Source: Aliiruegeria sabulilitoris
Lineage (GTDB): Bacteria; Pseudomonadota; Alphaproteobacteria; Rhodobacterales; Rhodobacteraceae
Reading direction: 5' to 3'
Assembly (NCBI RefSeq): GCF_001558155.1
Contig: NZ_LOAS01000003.1
Coordinates: 248,001-312,000 of the forward strand
Length of the DNA: 64,000 nt
In this document: positions 38,301-45,685 of the stretch, piece after piece
Numbering within the stretch: position 1 is the stretch's first letter
Layout of the letters: every line of letters starts with the position of its first letter
The notes under the pieces: model-generated
Told to the model about the DNA's origin: nothing
What the model saw: the letters and a program-made list of their open reading frames with translations, nothing else
The model's database searches: none
Position numbers and translations under genes: made by a program

Positions 38301-38789
38301 GATGACGCCCCCGAAGCCGAGGCGTCGGAAAGCGACGCCAAAGCCGAGGATACGGTTGGCGAGGCCTCCGATGCGGAAGCAGCGGATGTGAAGAAAGAAG
38401 CTGTTGAAGACAGCGTCGAGACGTCTGCGGAGACTGCTGAGAGCGTGCCGGAGCCTGCGGTTGATGACGCCGTTGAAACCGCGCCCGAGGCGTCTGCCGA
38501 AACGGAAGCGCCGCAACCGGAAACCGAAGCCCCTGAAGTCGAGGCCGAGGCTGGTGAAGCGGAGACCGTTGAAGCTGCTGCCGACGACGTGGTGGCAGCG
38601 GATGAAGAGCCGGCCGCGCCGGAAGCCGCAGTCGAAGAGGTTGTCGCCGATCCCGCCGAAGCAGAGGTTCCGGAAGCCGAGGAAACGGTGTCCGAAGCGG
38701 ACCGCGAACAGGCCGAAGCGGCGATGAGCGAGACGGTCGACGAAGATCCCAAGCCGAAGCGACGTGGCTGGTGGTCGGTCGGCCGCTGA
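35370..38789 (+). CDS. rne: Ribonuclease E with acidic insert in the S1 domain
   Basis: About 1139 residues. The N-terminus MAKKMLIDATHAEETRVVVV and S1 start RQLAGNIYLAKVTRV are interrupted near residue 90 by ~350 residues rich in Glu/Ala/Asp, then S1 resumes at KIQEVIKVRQIMLVQVVKEE (near 447). The catalytic DNase-I-like part has AIDVNSGRAT (D near 662) and VIDFIDME (near 703); the zinc link is CPACHGTG. From about 860 on it is disordered, acidic, with arginine-rich RNA-binding blocks ([25 protein letters not shown]) and a conserved GWWSVGR end. It initiates mRNA decay and rRNA processing. A GTG start 15 bp upstream is possible. Confidence 0.93.
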   Translation: MAKKMLIDATHAEETRVVVVDGNKVDEFDFESVNKRQLAGNIYLAKVTRVEPSLQAAFVDYGGNRHGFLAFSEIHPDYYQIPVADRKALLAEEREANRDEEEEDGEEQKKSRSRSRRSRSRNRNRKDETQGAEAETRPSGIEGMDVVDLGDGGEDVVGLAAPVEVIEDGNFAAEITDPVEGDAVAVDDAPTETEASEQDAPEQAEAAVEPVEETADAADAPEQAETASAEPEAATAEVAAPGADDAAPEAAAEDAVETAEAVDDVEGAEPDADTEEAAGSAETESEDEDGDKPGRTMAARLEDDPADVVTSEIVEDDDAETSEGSAEEAAVAEDATSGEPTEASEPEASAEAEAVAEEPGETNTASEEMPAEVEVAEAAETPGSEDDATEAEAAAATEDTSAEDEDSASEDEDEDEDEDHPGNDIESVAEEDVQEEIRRPRKPRMRRYKIQEVIKVRQIMLVQVVKEERGNKGAALTTYLSLAGRYCVLMPNTARGGGISRKITNAADRKKLKEIAGEIDVPEGAGLIIRTAGAKRTKAEIKRDYEYLKRLWEQIRELTLKSIAPAPIYEEGNLIKRSIRDLYNRDIDEVFVEGEQGYRVAKDFMKMIMPSHAKNVKQYTEAMPLFARYQVESYLAAMFNPVVQLKSGGYIVIGVTEALVAIDVNSGRATKEGSIEETALKTNLEAAEEVARQLRLRDLAGLIVIDFIDMEERKNNAAVEKRFKDKLKTDRARIQVGRISGFGLLEMSRQRLRPGMLEATTQPCPACHGTGLLRSDDSIGLQILRQLEEEGGRRRSREVLVKAPVSIVNFLMNQKREHVASIEAQYGLSVRVEADPSLIPPDFSIEKFKTATRSVPEPSAPVISIDTSDMPDFVEEEEEEIVEAQETVQATEGNGDDDGSSRKKRRRRRRRRGGAAGDENQNDDSAQSSENGSEESSDEAVAEEANAASDEAENGEEDKKSGRSRRRRSRRRSGRNADDAPEAEASESDAKAEDTVGEASDAEAADVKKEAVEDSVETSAETAESVPEPAVDDAVETAPEASAETEAPQPETEAPEVEAEAGEAETVEAAADDVVAADEEPAAPEAAVEEVVADPAEAEVPEAEETVSEADREQAEAAMSETVDEDPKPKRRGWWSVGR

Positions 38790-38815
38790 GCGATCCCGCC
38801 TTTCAGGCAAGAAAC

Positions 38816-38844
38816 GGGCCAGGAAAGCATCTGCTTCCTGGCCC
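38816..38844 (+). terminator. Hairpin after rne
   Basis: GGGCCAGGAA and TTCCTGGCCC form a perfect 10-bp stem around a 9-nt loop, 26 bp after the rne stop. There is no T-run behind it, so it may work as an mRNA-stabilising or Rho-assisted end. Confidence 0.6.
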
Positions 38845-38936
38845 GAAATCTGTCCGGGGTAGGTTGAAAAATGGGGTATAATAATACCATAATTTCAAGC
38901 CATTGAAATTGTATAACTAATTGGCGCAGATGTAAC

Positions 38937-38964
38937 TTGACCGGCGCGTGAAAACCCTTAGAAC
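38937..38964 (+). promoter_or_regulatory. Possible promoter of rplM-rpsI
   Basis: TTGACC at 38937-38942 and TAGAAC at 38959-38964 with 16-bp spacing, directly after a strikingly AT-rich stretch (38870-38930). This fits a strong ribosomal-protein promoter but is judged by eye. Confidence 0.4.
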
Positions 38965-39028
38965 CGGCGCATCCAAGGTTTCCGGTGCCGCAAGGCGCCT
39001 TCCAGACGAACCCGTAAAGAGCAAGAAC

Positions 39029-39487
39029 ATGAAAACCTATACCGCGACTCCGGCGGATATCGAGAAGAAGTGGATCATCATCGACGCCGAAGGCGTGGTG
39101 CTGGGTCGTCTTGCCTCGATCATCGCCAACCGTCTGCGTGGCAAACACAAGGCCACCTTCACCCCGCATATGGACATGGGCGACAATGTCATCGTGATCA
39201 ACGCCGAGAAGGTGCAGATCACGGGCAACAAGCGCTCCAAGCCCAACTACTGGCACACTGGCTATCCGGGCGGCATCAAGTCCCGCACGACCGGCCAGAT
39301 CCTCGAGGGCAAGTACCCCGAGCGCGTCGTCACGCAGGCCGTCAAGCGCATGCTGCCGGGCAACCGCCTGAGCCGCCAGCAGATGACCAACCTGCGCGTC
39401 TACGCCGGCACCGAGCATCCGCATGAGGCTCAAAAGCCCGAAGTGCTCGACGTCAAGTCCATGAACAAGAAAAACACCCGGAGCTGA
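39029..39487 (+). CDS. rplM: Ribosomal protein L13
   Basis: 152 residues beginning [15 protein letters not shown] and carrying the L13 signatures [15 protein letters not shown] and [15 protein letters not shown]. The longer open frame upstream is leader. It is followed 5 bp later by rpsI, the conserved rplM-rpsI pair. Confidence 0.97.
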   Translation: MKTYTATPADIEKKWIIIDAEGVVLGRLASIIANRLRGKHKATFTPHMDMGDNVIVINAEKVQITGNKRSKPNYWHTGYPGGIKSRTTGQILEGKYPERVVTQAVKRMLPGNRLSRQQMTNLRVYAGTEHPHEAQKPEVLDVKSMNKKNTRS

Positions 39488-39492
39488 GGAAC

Positions 39493-39981
39493 ATGGTCGA
39501 AGAAATCAAATCCCTCGCCGAGCTGAACGAAGTCGCTGAAGGCTCCGCTCCGGTCGTCGAAGAGCTGGTCAACCGCGATCCCGTGCGCGACGAGCTGGGC
39601 CGTTCCTATGCCACCGGCAAGCGGAAGGACGCGGTTGCCCGCGTCTGGATCAAGCCGGGCTCCGGCAAGGTCACCGTAAATGGCCGTGACATCACCGTCT
39701 ACTTCGCCCGCCCTGTGCAGCAGCTTATCCTGAACCAGCCGTTCCAGGTTGCCGGCGTCGTCGGTGAATTCGACGTTGTCGCCACCGTCAAGGGTGGTGG
39801 CCTCTCCGGTCAGGCTGGCGCGGTCAAGCACGGCATCTCCAAGGCCCTGCAACTCTACGATCCCACGCTGCGCGCGCCGCTCAAGGCTGCGGGCTTCCTG
39901 ACCCGCGACAGCCGCGTCGTAGAACGCAAGAAGTTCGGCCGCCGCAAGGCCCGCCGGAGCTTCCAGTTCTCCAAGCGCTGA
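39493..39981 (+). CDS. rpsI: Ribosomal protein S9
   Basis: 162 residues. Body with [15 protein letters not shown] and the C-terminal basic tail [17 protein letters not shown] that reaches the P-site tRNA. The first ~30 residues ([16 protein letters not shown]) are an acidic extension typical of alphaproteobacterial S9. A good terminator follows. Confidence 0.97.
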   Translation: MVEEIKSLAELNEVAEGSAPVVEELVNRDPVRDELGRSYATGKRKDAVARVWIKPGSGKVTVNGRDITVYFARPVQQLILNQPFQVAGVVGEFDVVATVKGGGLSGQAGAVKHGISKALQLYDPTLRAPLKAAGFLTRDSRVVERKKFGRRKARRSFQFSKR

Positions 39982-40005
39982 TCGAACGAGACGTTTTACG
40001 GAAAA

Positions 40006-40034
40006 GGGCCGCCTTCGGGTGGCCCTTTTTTTCT
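40006..40034 (+). terminator. Terminator of rplM-rpsI
   Basis: GGGCCGCC, loop TTCG, GGTGGCCC, then an eight-base T run broken by a C. A textbook Rho-independent terminator 24 bp after the rpsI stop. Confidence 0.9.
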
Positions 40035-40091
40035 TTCAGATGTGTCGCAGCTTTTTCCGGTTTGAAACCAGTCTTCGATGACGCAACTCGG

Positions 40092-40146
40092 TTCCATCAT
40101 CTTTCCGAAAATGCCTCCGCCGGAGGCACGATCCACAGGATCGTAC
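40092..40146 (-). repeat. Intergenic palindromic repeat, copy 4
   Basis: Contains CATCATCTTTCCG, GCCTCCGCCGGAGGC (a perfect 15-base palindrome centre) and ACGATCC..GGATCGT. Same order as copy 1. It lies in the rpsI-rhodanese gap. Confidence 0.7.
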
Positions 40147-40215
40147 GTGAGAGGAAACACCGGTTGCCGCCCAGCCCGTCCTCGCCTAGCAGTAGGAGCA
40201 GGGTAGGAGGGTATC

Positions 40216-40614
40216 ATGGTGAAACTGAACATCAGCGCGGCCGACATGGTTGCAGCGGCGCGGGAACGGATCGAGGAAGTCTCCGCCGCCGACGCGATCG
40301 CGATGATGGACAACCCGGACGTGGTCATCGTCGATCTGCGTGATGTGCGGGAGCGCCAGCGGGTCGGGTTCATCCCCGGCGCATTTCATTGCCCCCGCGG
40401 GATGATGGAGTTCTGGGTCGATCCGGAGAGCCCGTATTTCAAATCGATTTTCGGGGAGGACAAGAAATTCGTCTTCCATTGCGCATCCGGCTGGCGCTCC
40501 GCGCTTGCCGTCGCCACGCTCAATGATATGGGCTTTCCAGCCGCGCATATCCGCGAGGGCTTCACCGGCTGGGTCGAACAGGGCGGCCCCGTCGAGACCT
40601 ACAAGACAGAGTGA
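40216..40614 (+). CDS. Rhodanese-domain protein
   Basis: 132 residues, one rhodanese domain with the active-site cysteine in FHCASGWRSAL and the CH2A-like IVDLRDVRERQ. It could carry persulfide sulfur or act as a phosphatase-like/regulatory rhodanese; the loop CASGWRS is of the sulfurtransferase length. The ATG has a GGAGGG site. The next gene begins 5 bp after its stop and may be its partner. Confidence 0.87.
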   Translation: MVKLNISAADMVAAARERIEEVSAADAIAMMDNPDVVIVDLRDVRERQRVGFIPGAFHCPRGMMEFWVDPESPYFKSIFGEDKKFVFHCASGWRSALAVATLNDMGFPAAHIREGFTGWVEQGGPVETYKTE

Positions 40615-40619
40615 GAGCG

Positions 40620-41495
40620 ATGAACAGCGAAGAACAGCGGCTCGCGCCGGGCAGTGCCGAATGGTTGGACGCGTTGCGGGCGGAGGTCACGGACGGGCAG
40701 AGGGAGCCGATCTCCCGGATGGGGTATTTCTGTGCGCCTTTCCGGCCGGAGAGCGGTCCGTTCCTGGGCACGGTGATCAAGGTCTATCAGAGCCGGGCAG
40801 GGCAGGAGATTCTCCAGCGGCTGGCGGCGGCGCATGACGACTACGTTGCAGCTCTCGGCGCCTGCGGTGTCCGCCTGCCCGAAACGCGGCTTTGCCTGCT
40901 GGATTGCGACGGTACTACCGTTCCGGTGATCGTACAGGAGGCGCTGCCTGCGGCATCGATGATGCGGGACCAGATGCTTCAGGCGGATCTGGACGGGGCG
41001 CTGGCGCTAATGGAGGCAGCCGGAGAAGTGATCGCGACGTTCTGGAAAGCGGCGGCGGAACGGGACGACCGGGTCGGTTTCCACCCCTCGATCCGCAACC
41101 TGGCGGTGATCGACGGACAGGGGATCTTCTTCGATACCTTCCCGCCGCTGATTGGCTACAGCCACGACGAGATGGCGGAAGTCCTGATCCGGTTCTCTGA
41201 CAAGACCTGGATGCGCGCGCTTGGCCCGTTGCTGCGCTGGAAGGTGCGTGGGATCCAGGACGAATGGTACTCGCCCCCCGAAACCCTCATCGGCCTTGTC
41301 GGCAGCGCTTGCCGGCTGCGTCCGGACGATCAGCAGGCATTCCTGGATTGGGGGCGCGAGTTCGCGCAGCGCAGGATGCCGGACCATGCCGACGAGATCT
41401 TGCAAGCACTCTCCGAACCGCCGCGCCTGCCATTCTACTGGACGGCCTTTCGGAAGTTGCTCGGGCTGCAAGGCGAGCCGAATATCCGGCGCTGA
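40620..41495 (+). CDS. Hypothetical protein with kinase-like features
   Basis: 291 residues, soluble. Segments VIKVYQSRAG, VPVIVQEALPAAS, FHPSIRNLAVIDGQGIFFDT (HPSIRN as an HxxxxN catalytic-loop-like motif, FFDTFPP as a possible metal-binding Asp) give the outline of an aminoglycoside-phosphotransferase-like fold. I cannot name the family with certainty. The start at 40620 follows the rhodanese stop by 5 bp, so the two are likely co-expressed. A bidirectional terminator follows. Confidence 0.6.
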   Translation: MNSEEQRLAPGSAEWLDALRAEVTDGQREPISRMGYFCAPFRPESGPFLGTVIKVYQSRAGQEILQRLAAAHDDYVAALGACGVRLPETRLCLLDCDGTTVPVIVQEALPAASMMRDQMLQADLDGALALMEAAGEVIATFWKAAAERDDRVGFHPSIRNLAVIDGQGIFFDTFPPLIGYSHDEMAEVLIRFSDKTWMRALGPLLRWKVRGIQDEWYSPPETLIGLVGSACRLRPDDQQAFLDWGREFAQRRMPDHADEILQALSEPPRLPFYWTAFRKLLGLQGEPNIRR

Positions 41496-41528
41496 GCAGG
41501 GTGTTACGACAAATAGGTACAAAGAAAG

Positions 41529-41554
41529 CCGCCTGAGTTCAGGCGGTTTTCTTT
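41529..41554. terminator. Bidirectional terminator between converging genes
   Basis: CCGCCTGA and TCAGGCGG (perfect 8 bp) around GT, with TTTTCTTTT on the right and AAAGAAAG on the left, so it can end transcripts from both sides (kinase-like gene and oligopeptide-binding protein). Confidence 0.9.
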
Positions 41555-41563
41555 TGTTCGATC

Positions 41564-43378
41564 CTATGGCTCGATCCACCAGACATCGGGCTGGAAGCCG
41601 ATCCAGTCTCCATACATCTGCGTCTTGCCTTCGGGGTATTTCAGCTCCGCCTTATGCGCGATGCGGCCCACCGGCGAATACCAGATCGGGATCACGTAGC
41701 GGCCCGTGGTCAGTACCCGGTCGAGCGCCTTGGCAGCCGCGCGGAAATCCTCCTGGCTCTCGCCATTGAGTAGCGCGTCGATCATGGCCTCGGCAGCGGG
41801 CGAGTTCATCCCCATCCAGTTGCGCGTGCCGGGCTTGGTCACGCCCTCCGCGCCCCAATAGAGGTTCTGCTCGTTGCCGGGCGACAGCGACATGTAGCGA
41901 ATGTAATAGGCCATGTCGAAATCGTATTCCTGGGTGCGCTCCTTGTACTGGGCGGCATCCACCGTCACCAGGTTGGCCACCACGCCGATCCGCTTGAGCT
42001 GTTCAGCGTAAAGCTCGGCGATATTGACGGTCTGGGTTGCGCCAGAACGCAGAAAGATGTCGAATTCGAGCTTTTCGCCCGCTTCATTCGTCATCACGCC
42101 GTCCTGCACCGTCCAGCCGGCATCGGCGAGGATCCTGAGGGCCGCCCGCGTGTTCTTGCGGTTGGCCTCGGAGCCATCGGAGACGGGCAGAGCATAGCCT
42201 TCCAACGCGCCGGGGAGCAACTCATCGGCAAAGGGTTCCAGCAATTCCCGCACCTTGCCCTCGGCCGGTCCATCGGACATGCCCAGAACCGAGTTGGAGA
42301 AATAGGAGCGGATGCGCGGCTCCTCGCCGGCATTGATCGCGTTGTTGATGAACTCGAAATTGAAGGCGTGGATCAGGGCATCGCGCACGCGCCAGTCATC
42401 GAAGGGTGCGCGGCGGGTATTCATGACCATGCCCTGGATGCCGGAGGGGCGCTGGTGGGGGATCTCGGTCATGATGATCTCGCCCTTTTCAACGGCGGGG
42501 AAATCATAGGCCGTCTTCCATTTGGAGAGGCTGCCCTCGCGGTTGGAGGAGATTTCTCCGGCGCGGAAGGCCTCGAACGCGACTTCGCTGTCGCCGAACC
42601 ATTCGTAGCGGATCTCGTCGATGTTGTGCTGTCCGCGGTTGAAGGGCAGATCTGACCCCCACCAGTCGGGATCCTTTTTGAGCGTCACGAAACGGCCCGG
42701 CTCGAAATCGGCGATCACGTAAGGCCCGGTGCCGACGGGGGGCTCCAGCGAGCTTTCGTCGAAGGGGCGGTTCTCGTAGGTGGATTTCTTCAGGATCGGC
42801 CTTAGCCCGAGGATGAGCGGCAACTCGTTGTCCTCGGTGTTGAAGCTGAAGCGGACCGTGCGGTCGTCCACGGCTTGCGCTGTCTCGACCTTTTCCCAGG
42901 CGCCGTGATAGCGCGGGTGGCCGAGTGTGCCGAGGGTCTCGAATGACCACAGCACATCCTCCACCGTGACCGGGCTGCCATCGGAGAAATGCGCCTCGGG
43001 GCGGAGCGTGAACTGGACCCATTCGCGATTCGGACCGGTCTCCACCGATTCGGCCAGAAGGCCGTAAAGCGTGAAGGGTTCGTCCCAATTGCGCCCCATC
43101 AGGCTTTCATAGCCATAATTTCTTTGTCCGTAGACAGAACTGCCCTTGAGGATGAACGGGTTGAGGCTGTCATAGCCACCGACCTCCGAGAGCACGATTC
43201 TTCCACCCTTGGGCGCGTCGGGGTTCACATATGGGAGGGACACAAAATCCGGTGGAAGCGCGGGATCGCCATACATAGCTATGCCATGCGCTGGTTCCGC
43301 CTGTGCGAATCCCCCTGCGAGAGAAACGGCGATTGCGCAAGCGGCAAAGCGCGTGCGTTCGAAAAAATGCGGTCGCAT
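41564..43378 (-). CDS. Periplasmic oligopeptide-binding protein (SBP family 5, YejA-like)
   Basis: 604 residues with a signal peptide (MRPHFFERTRFAACAIAVSL to AQA). Family-5 landmarks are GGRIVLSEVGGYDSLNPFIL, FTLRPEAHFSDGSPVTVEDV, GTGPYVIADFEPGRF and the C-terminal SPVGRIAHKAEL. Size and the YGDPALPPDFVSLPYVNPDAP start are typical of YejA, the binding component for microcin-C-like peptides and other oligopeptides. No permease genes (yejBEF) are adjacent, so it is an orphan binding protein here. The start at 43378 was chosen for the signal peptide. Confidence 0.88.
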   Translation of the reverse strand: MRPHFFERTRFAACAIAVSLAGGFAQAEPAHGIAMYGDPALPPDFVSLPYVNPDAPKGGRIVLSEVGGYDSLNPFILKGSSVYGQRNYGYESLMGRNWDEPFTLYGLLAESVETGPNREWVQFTLRPEAHFSDGSPVTVEDVLWSFETLGTLGHPRYHGAWEKVETAQAVDDRTVRFSFNTEDNELPLILGLRPILKKSTYENRPFDESSLEPPVGTGPYVIADFEPGRFVTLKKDPDWWGSDLPFNRGQHNIDEIRYEWFGDSEVAFEAFRAGEISSNREGSLSKWKTAYDFPAVEKGEIIMTEIPHQRPSGIQGMVMNTRRAPFDDWRVRDALIHAFNFEFINNAINAGEEPRIRSYFSNSVLGMSDGPAEGKVRELLEPFADELLPGALEGYALPVSDGSEANRKNTRAALRILADAGWTVQDGVMTNEAGEKLEFDIFLRSGATQTVNIAELYAEQLKRIGVVANLVTVDAAQYKERTQEYDFDMAYYIRYMSLSPGNEQNLYWGAEGVTKPGTRNWMGMNSPAAEAMIDALLNGESQEDFRAAAKALDRVLTTGRYVIPIWYSPVGRIAHKAELKYPEGKTQMYGDWIGFQPDVWWIEP

Positions 43379-43456
43379 TTTGGCAACAATCCCTATCTGC
43401 CCTTGTATTCTTGGGGCGAGCGTAGCCCCGCAAGTCAACCATTTCAAACTTTTAAC

Positions 43457-43485
43457 TTGGCGTACGCAGCCGGTTTGCGTATAAA
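43457..43485 (+). promoter_or_regulatory. Promoter of the small-RNA candidate
   Basis: TTGGCG (43457-43462) and TATAAA (43480-43485) with exactly 17 bp between. Predicted start near 43492. No protein gene starts behind it before the terminator at 43541. Confidence 0.6.
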
Positions 43486-43491
43486 GAACGT

Positions 43492-43567
43492 ACTGCTCGA
43501 TAGGTTTCTTGCCTGTATGAAACCTGCCTCAATGACTTAGCGCCCGCCTTGTGCGGGCGTTTTTTTT
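43492..43567 (+). ncRNA. Candidate small RNA, about 75 nt
   Basis: Begins after a well-spaced promoter and ends in a strong terminator. A first stem-loop is AGGTTTC (43502-43508) with GAAACCT (43519-43525), perfect 7 bp around a 10-nt loop; then a single-stranded CTGCCTCAATGACTTAG-like linker; then the terminator hairpin CGCCCGC/GCGGGCG and eight T. No open frame of useful size. I do not recognise a named family. Target pairing would most likely use the linker. It could instead be a short attenuated leader, but the next gene starts 175 bp later. Confidence 0.5.
43541..43567 (+). terminator. Terminator of the small-RNA candidate
   Basis: CGCCCGC, short loop, GCGGGCG followed by eight consecutive T. 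There is no upstream plus-strand protein gene for over 2 kb, which is why a small transcript is proposed. Confidence 0.85.
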
Positions 43568-43742
43568 GGTCGGGTGCCGATTGGGCCTGCGAAAAAGATG
43601 GGCAGGACGCGAACGGATCTCGGGAGACGTGGCGTGGTCTCTGACGATTTCGATCTCCGGATGCCTGTCGGCAGGCTCTCCTGTTTCTTTATTTCGCGCG
43701 CGCAGCATGTATGCTCCGGGCAAACAAGACAGGGAGAGGGAA

Positions 43743-44516
43743 ATGAGCCTTCAGGGAAAGACTGCCGTCATCACGGGATCAAATTCGGGGATCGGGCTTG
43801 GCGTGGCCTGGGAAATGGCACGGGCGGGCGCGGATGTGGTGTTGAACTCCTTCACGGACCGGGAAGAGGACCACGCGCTGGCAGCTGAGATTGCCAGCCA
43901 GACCGGCGTTCGGGCGCGCTATATCAAGGCGGACATGTCCAAGGGCGAGGAATGCCGGGCGCTGATCGAGCAGGCCGGCGCCTGTGATATCCTGATCAAC
44001 AATGCCGGCATCCAGTTCGTGGCGCCGATCGACGAGTTCCCGGTGGAGAAATGGGACGCGATCATCGCGATCAACATGAACTCGGCCTTCCACACCACCG
44101 CGGCTGCCTTGCCCAAGATGCGCGCGGCCGGCTGGGGCCGGGTTATCAATATTGCCTCGGCGCATGGGTTGACGGCCTCGCCGTTCAAGTCGGCCTATAT
44201 CGCGGCCAAGCATGGCGTTGTGGGCATGACCAAGACGGTGGCGCTTGAGACGGCGCAGGAGCCGATCACCGCCAACGCGATCTGCCCGGGCTATGTGCTG
44301 ACACCGCTGGTGGAGGCGCAGATCCCGAACACGATGAAGGAATACAACATGGATCGCGAGCAGGTGATCCGCGATGTGATGCTGCAGCGCCAGCCGTCCA
44401 AGCAATTCGCCACGGTCGAGCAGTTGGGCGGGACCTGCGTTTTTCTCAGTTCGCCCGCGGCCGATCAGATCACCGGCACGACGATCAGCGTCGACGGCGG
44501 CTGGACCGCGTTGTGA
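43743..44516 (+). CDS. bdhA: 3-hydroxybutyrate dehydrogenase
   Basis: 257-residue short-chain dehydrogenase. Cofactor motif TGSNSGIGLGVA, NNAGIQ, catalytic S..Y..K in the ASAHGLTASPFKSAYIAAKHG stretch, and the C-terminal LQRQPSKQFATVEQLGG and SVDGGW that are specific to the 3-hydroxybutyrate group. It oxidises (R)-3-hydroxybutyrate to acetoacetate during polyhydroxybutyrate use. The start follows a GGGAGAGGG site. The patatin gene downstream may supply the depolymerase or lipase step. Confidence 0.92.
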   Translation: MSLQGKTAVITGSNSGIGLGVAWEMARAGADVVLNSFTDREEDHALAAEIASQTGVRARYIKADMSKGEECRALIEQAGACDILINNAGIQFVAPIDEFPVEKWDAIIAINMNSAFHTTAAALPKMRAAGWGRVINIASAHGLTASPFKSAYIAAKHGVVGMTKTVALETAQEPITANAICPGYVLTPLVEAQIPNTMKEYNMDREQVIRDVMLQRQPSKQFATVEQLGGTCVFLSSPAADQITGTTISVDGGWTAL

Positions 44517-44519
44517 GCC

Positions 44520-44600
44520 GTTCGGCGGCGGGGGGCGCTGCCCCCCCGCAGGCGCGTCGTTGCCGCGCCTCCCCCCGGGATATTTGGGAACAGATGATGT
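44520..44600 (+). repeat. Intergenic palindromic repeat, copy 5
   Basis: Between bdhA and the patatin gene. GGGGGGCGCTGCCCCCCC hairpin, GGCGCG blocks, CCCCGGGATATTTGGGAACAGATGATGTC tail cut short here: the tail CAGATGATG matches copy 1 exactly. It ends 1-2 bp before the next start codon. Confidence 0.7.
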
Positions 44601-44601
44601 C

Positions 44602-45648
44602 ATGGGCGTGGTGAAGCGGATCAATTTGGCCTTGCAGGGCGGTGGGGCGCATGGCGCCTTTACCTGGGGTGTGCTCGACCGGTTGCTGGAAGACGAGGAT
44701 ATCGAGATCGCCGGGATCTCCGGCACCTCGGCTGGCGCTCTGAACGGGGCGGCGCTGAAGGCAGGGCTGGTGGCCGATGGCAAGGGGCAGGACAGGGCGG
44801 CGGCGAAGGCCAATCTCGACTGGCTCTGGCACCAGGTGGCCGGCGTGCAGGATCTGCGGCTGACGCATTGGTTCGCGCCTTTTGCGCCGCCGAGCGAGAT
44901 TTATTCGGCGGTTCTGGAAAGCTCGCCGCTTTTCACCATGGCGGACATGGCGAGCCGGGTGATCAGCCCCTATGCCTATGGGCCGCTCTATTCCAACCCA
45001 CTGGAGCGGATCGTGGAGCGTTTCGCTTTCGACCGGGTTTGCGCCGAGACAGGGCCGGCGCTGTTCATCTCAGCGAGCAATGTGCGCAGCGGCAAGATCC
45101 GGGTGTTCGAGGGCGAGGAGATATCGACGAGCGCGATTCTGGCTTCGGGATGCCTGCCCTCGATCTTTCAGGCGGTTGAGATTTTCGACGAGACGACCGG
45201 GCAGATGGAAGCCTTTTGGGATGGCGGCTATACCGGCAACCCGGCGCTCTTTCCGCTCTTTCGGCAGGATCTGCCGGCGGATGTTCTGGTGGTGAATATC
45301 AACCCGCTTTTCCGGCCGGACGTGCCGAAATCAGCGGGCGATATCCATAACCGGATCAACGAGATCAGCTTCAATTCCTCGCTGCTGCGAGAACTTCGTG
45401 CGATTCACTTCGTGCATGAACTGATTGCCGAGAAGCGGGTGGAGGGGATGCGCGACGTGCTGGTGCACATGGTCGCCGATGACGATTTCATGCGGGATCT
45501 GTCGGTTGCCACCAAGATCGTGCCCTCGCCGGTCATCCTGTCGAGGCTCAAGGCTGCCGGGCGGGCGGCGGGGGAGCGGTTCCTGAGCGCCCACAAGCAG
45601 GATCTGAACCTGCGCGGCAGTGTCGATCTGGCGGAGATGTTCGGTTAG
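44602..45648 (+). CDS. Patatin-like phospholipase/lipase
   Basis: 348 residues. Oxyanion motif GGGAHGAF, nucleophile GISGTSAGALNG (GxSxG), and the catalytic aspartate in WDGGYTGNP complete the Ser-Asp dyad. The C-terminal half has a DUF3734-like region. Cytoplasmic, no signal. Located after bdhA with a repeat between; patatins near PHB genes are sometimes granule-associated, which is inference. The start at 44602 was chosen after the repeat tail. Confidence 0.88.
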   Translation: MGVVKRINLALQGGGAHGAFTWGVLDRLLEDEDIEIAGISGTSAGALNGAALKAGLVADGKGQDRAAAKANLDWLWHQVAGVQDLRLTHWFAPFAPPSEIYSAVLESSPLFTMADMASRVISPYAYGPLYSNPLERIVERFAFDRVCAETGPALFISASNVRSGKIRVFEGEEISTSAILASGCLPSIFQAVEIFDETTGQMEAFWDGGYTGNPALFPLFRQDLPADVLVVNINPLFRPDVPKSAGDIHNRINEISFNSSLLRELRAIHFVHELIAEKRVEGMRDVLVHMVADDDFMRDLSVATKIVPSPVILSRLKAAGRAAGERFLSAHKQDLNLRGSVDLAEMFG

Positions 45649-45685
45649 GACGTGTGTTTCGGCGCCTTTCTGGGCGGAAACCTCG

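Larger units (their letters stand above)
43379..43742. other. Non-coding region with small-RNA candidate
   Basis: About 360 bases between divergent genes with no credible protein gene. Its middle holds a promoter-hairpin-terminator arrangement annotated separately; the remainder should contain the promoters of the oligopeptide-binding protein and bdhA. Confidence 0.5.

Noticed and set aside
35481-38810. 1109-codon open frame antisense to rne
   Set aside because: Arises from the repetitive GAA/GCC codons of the acidic regions; the plus strand is clearly RNase E.
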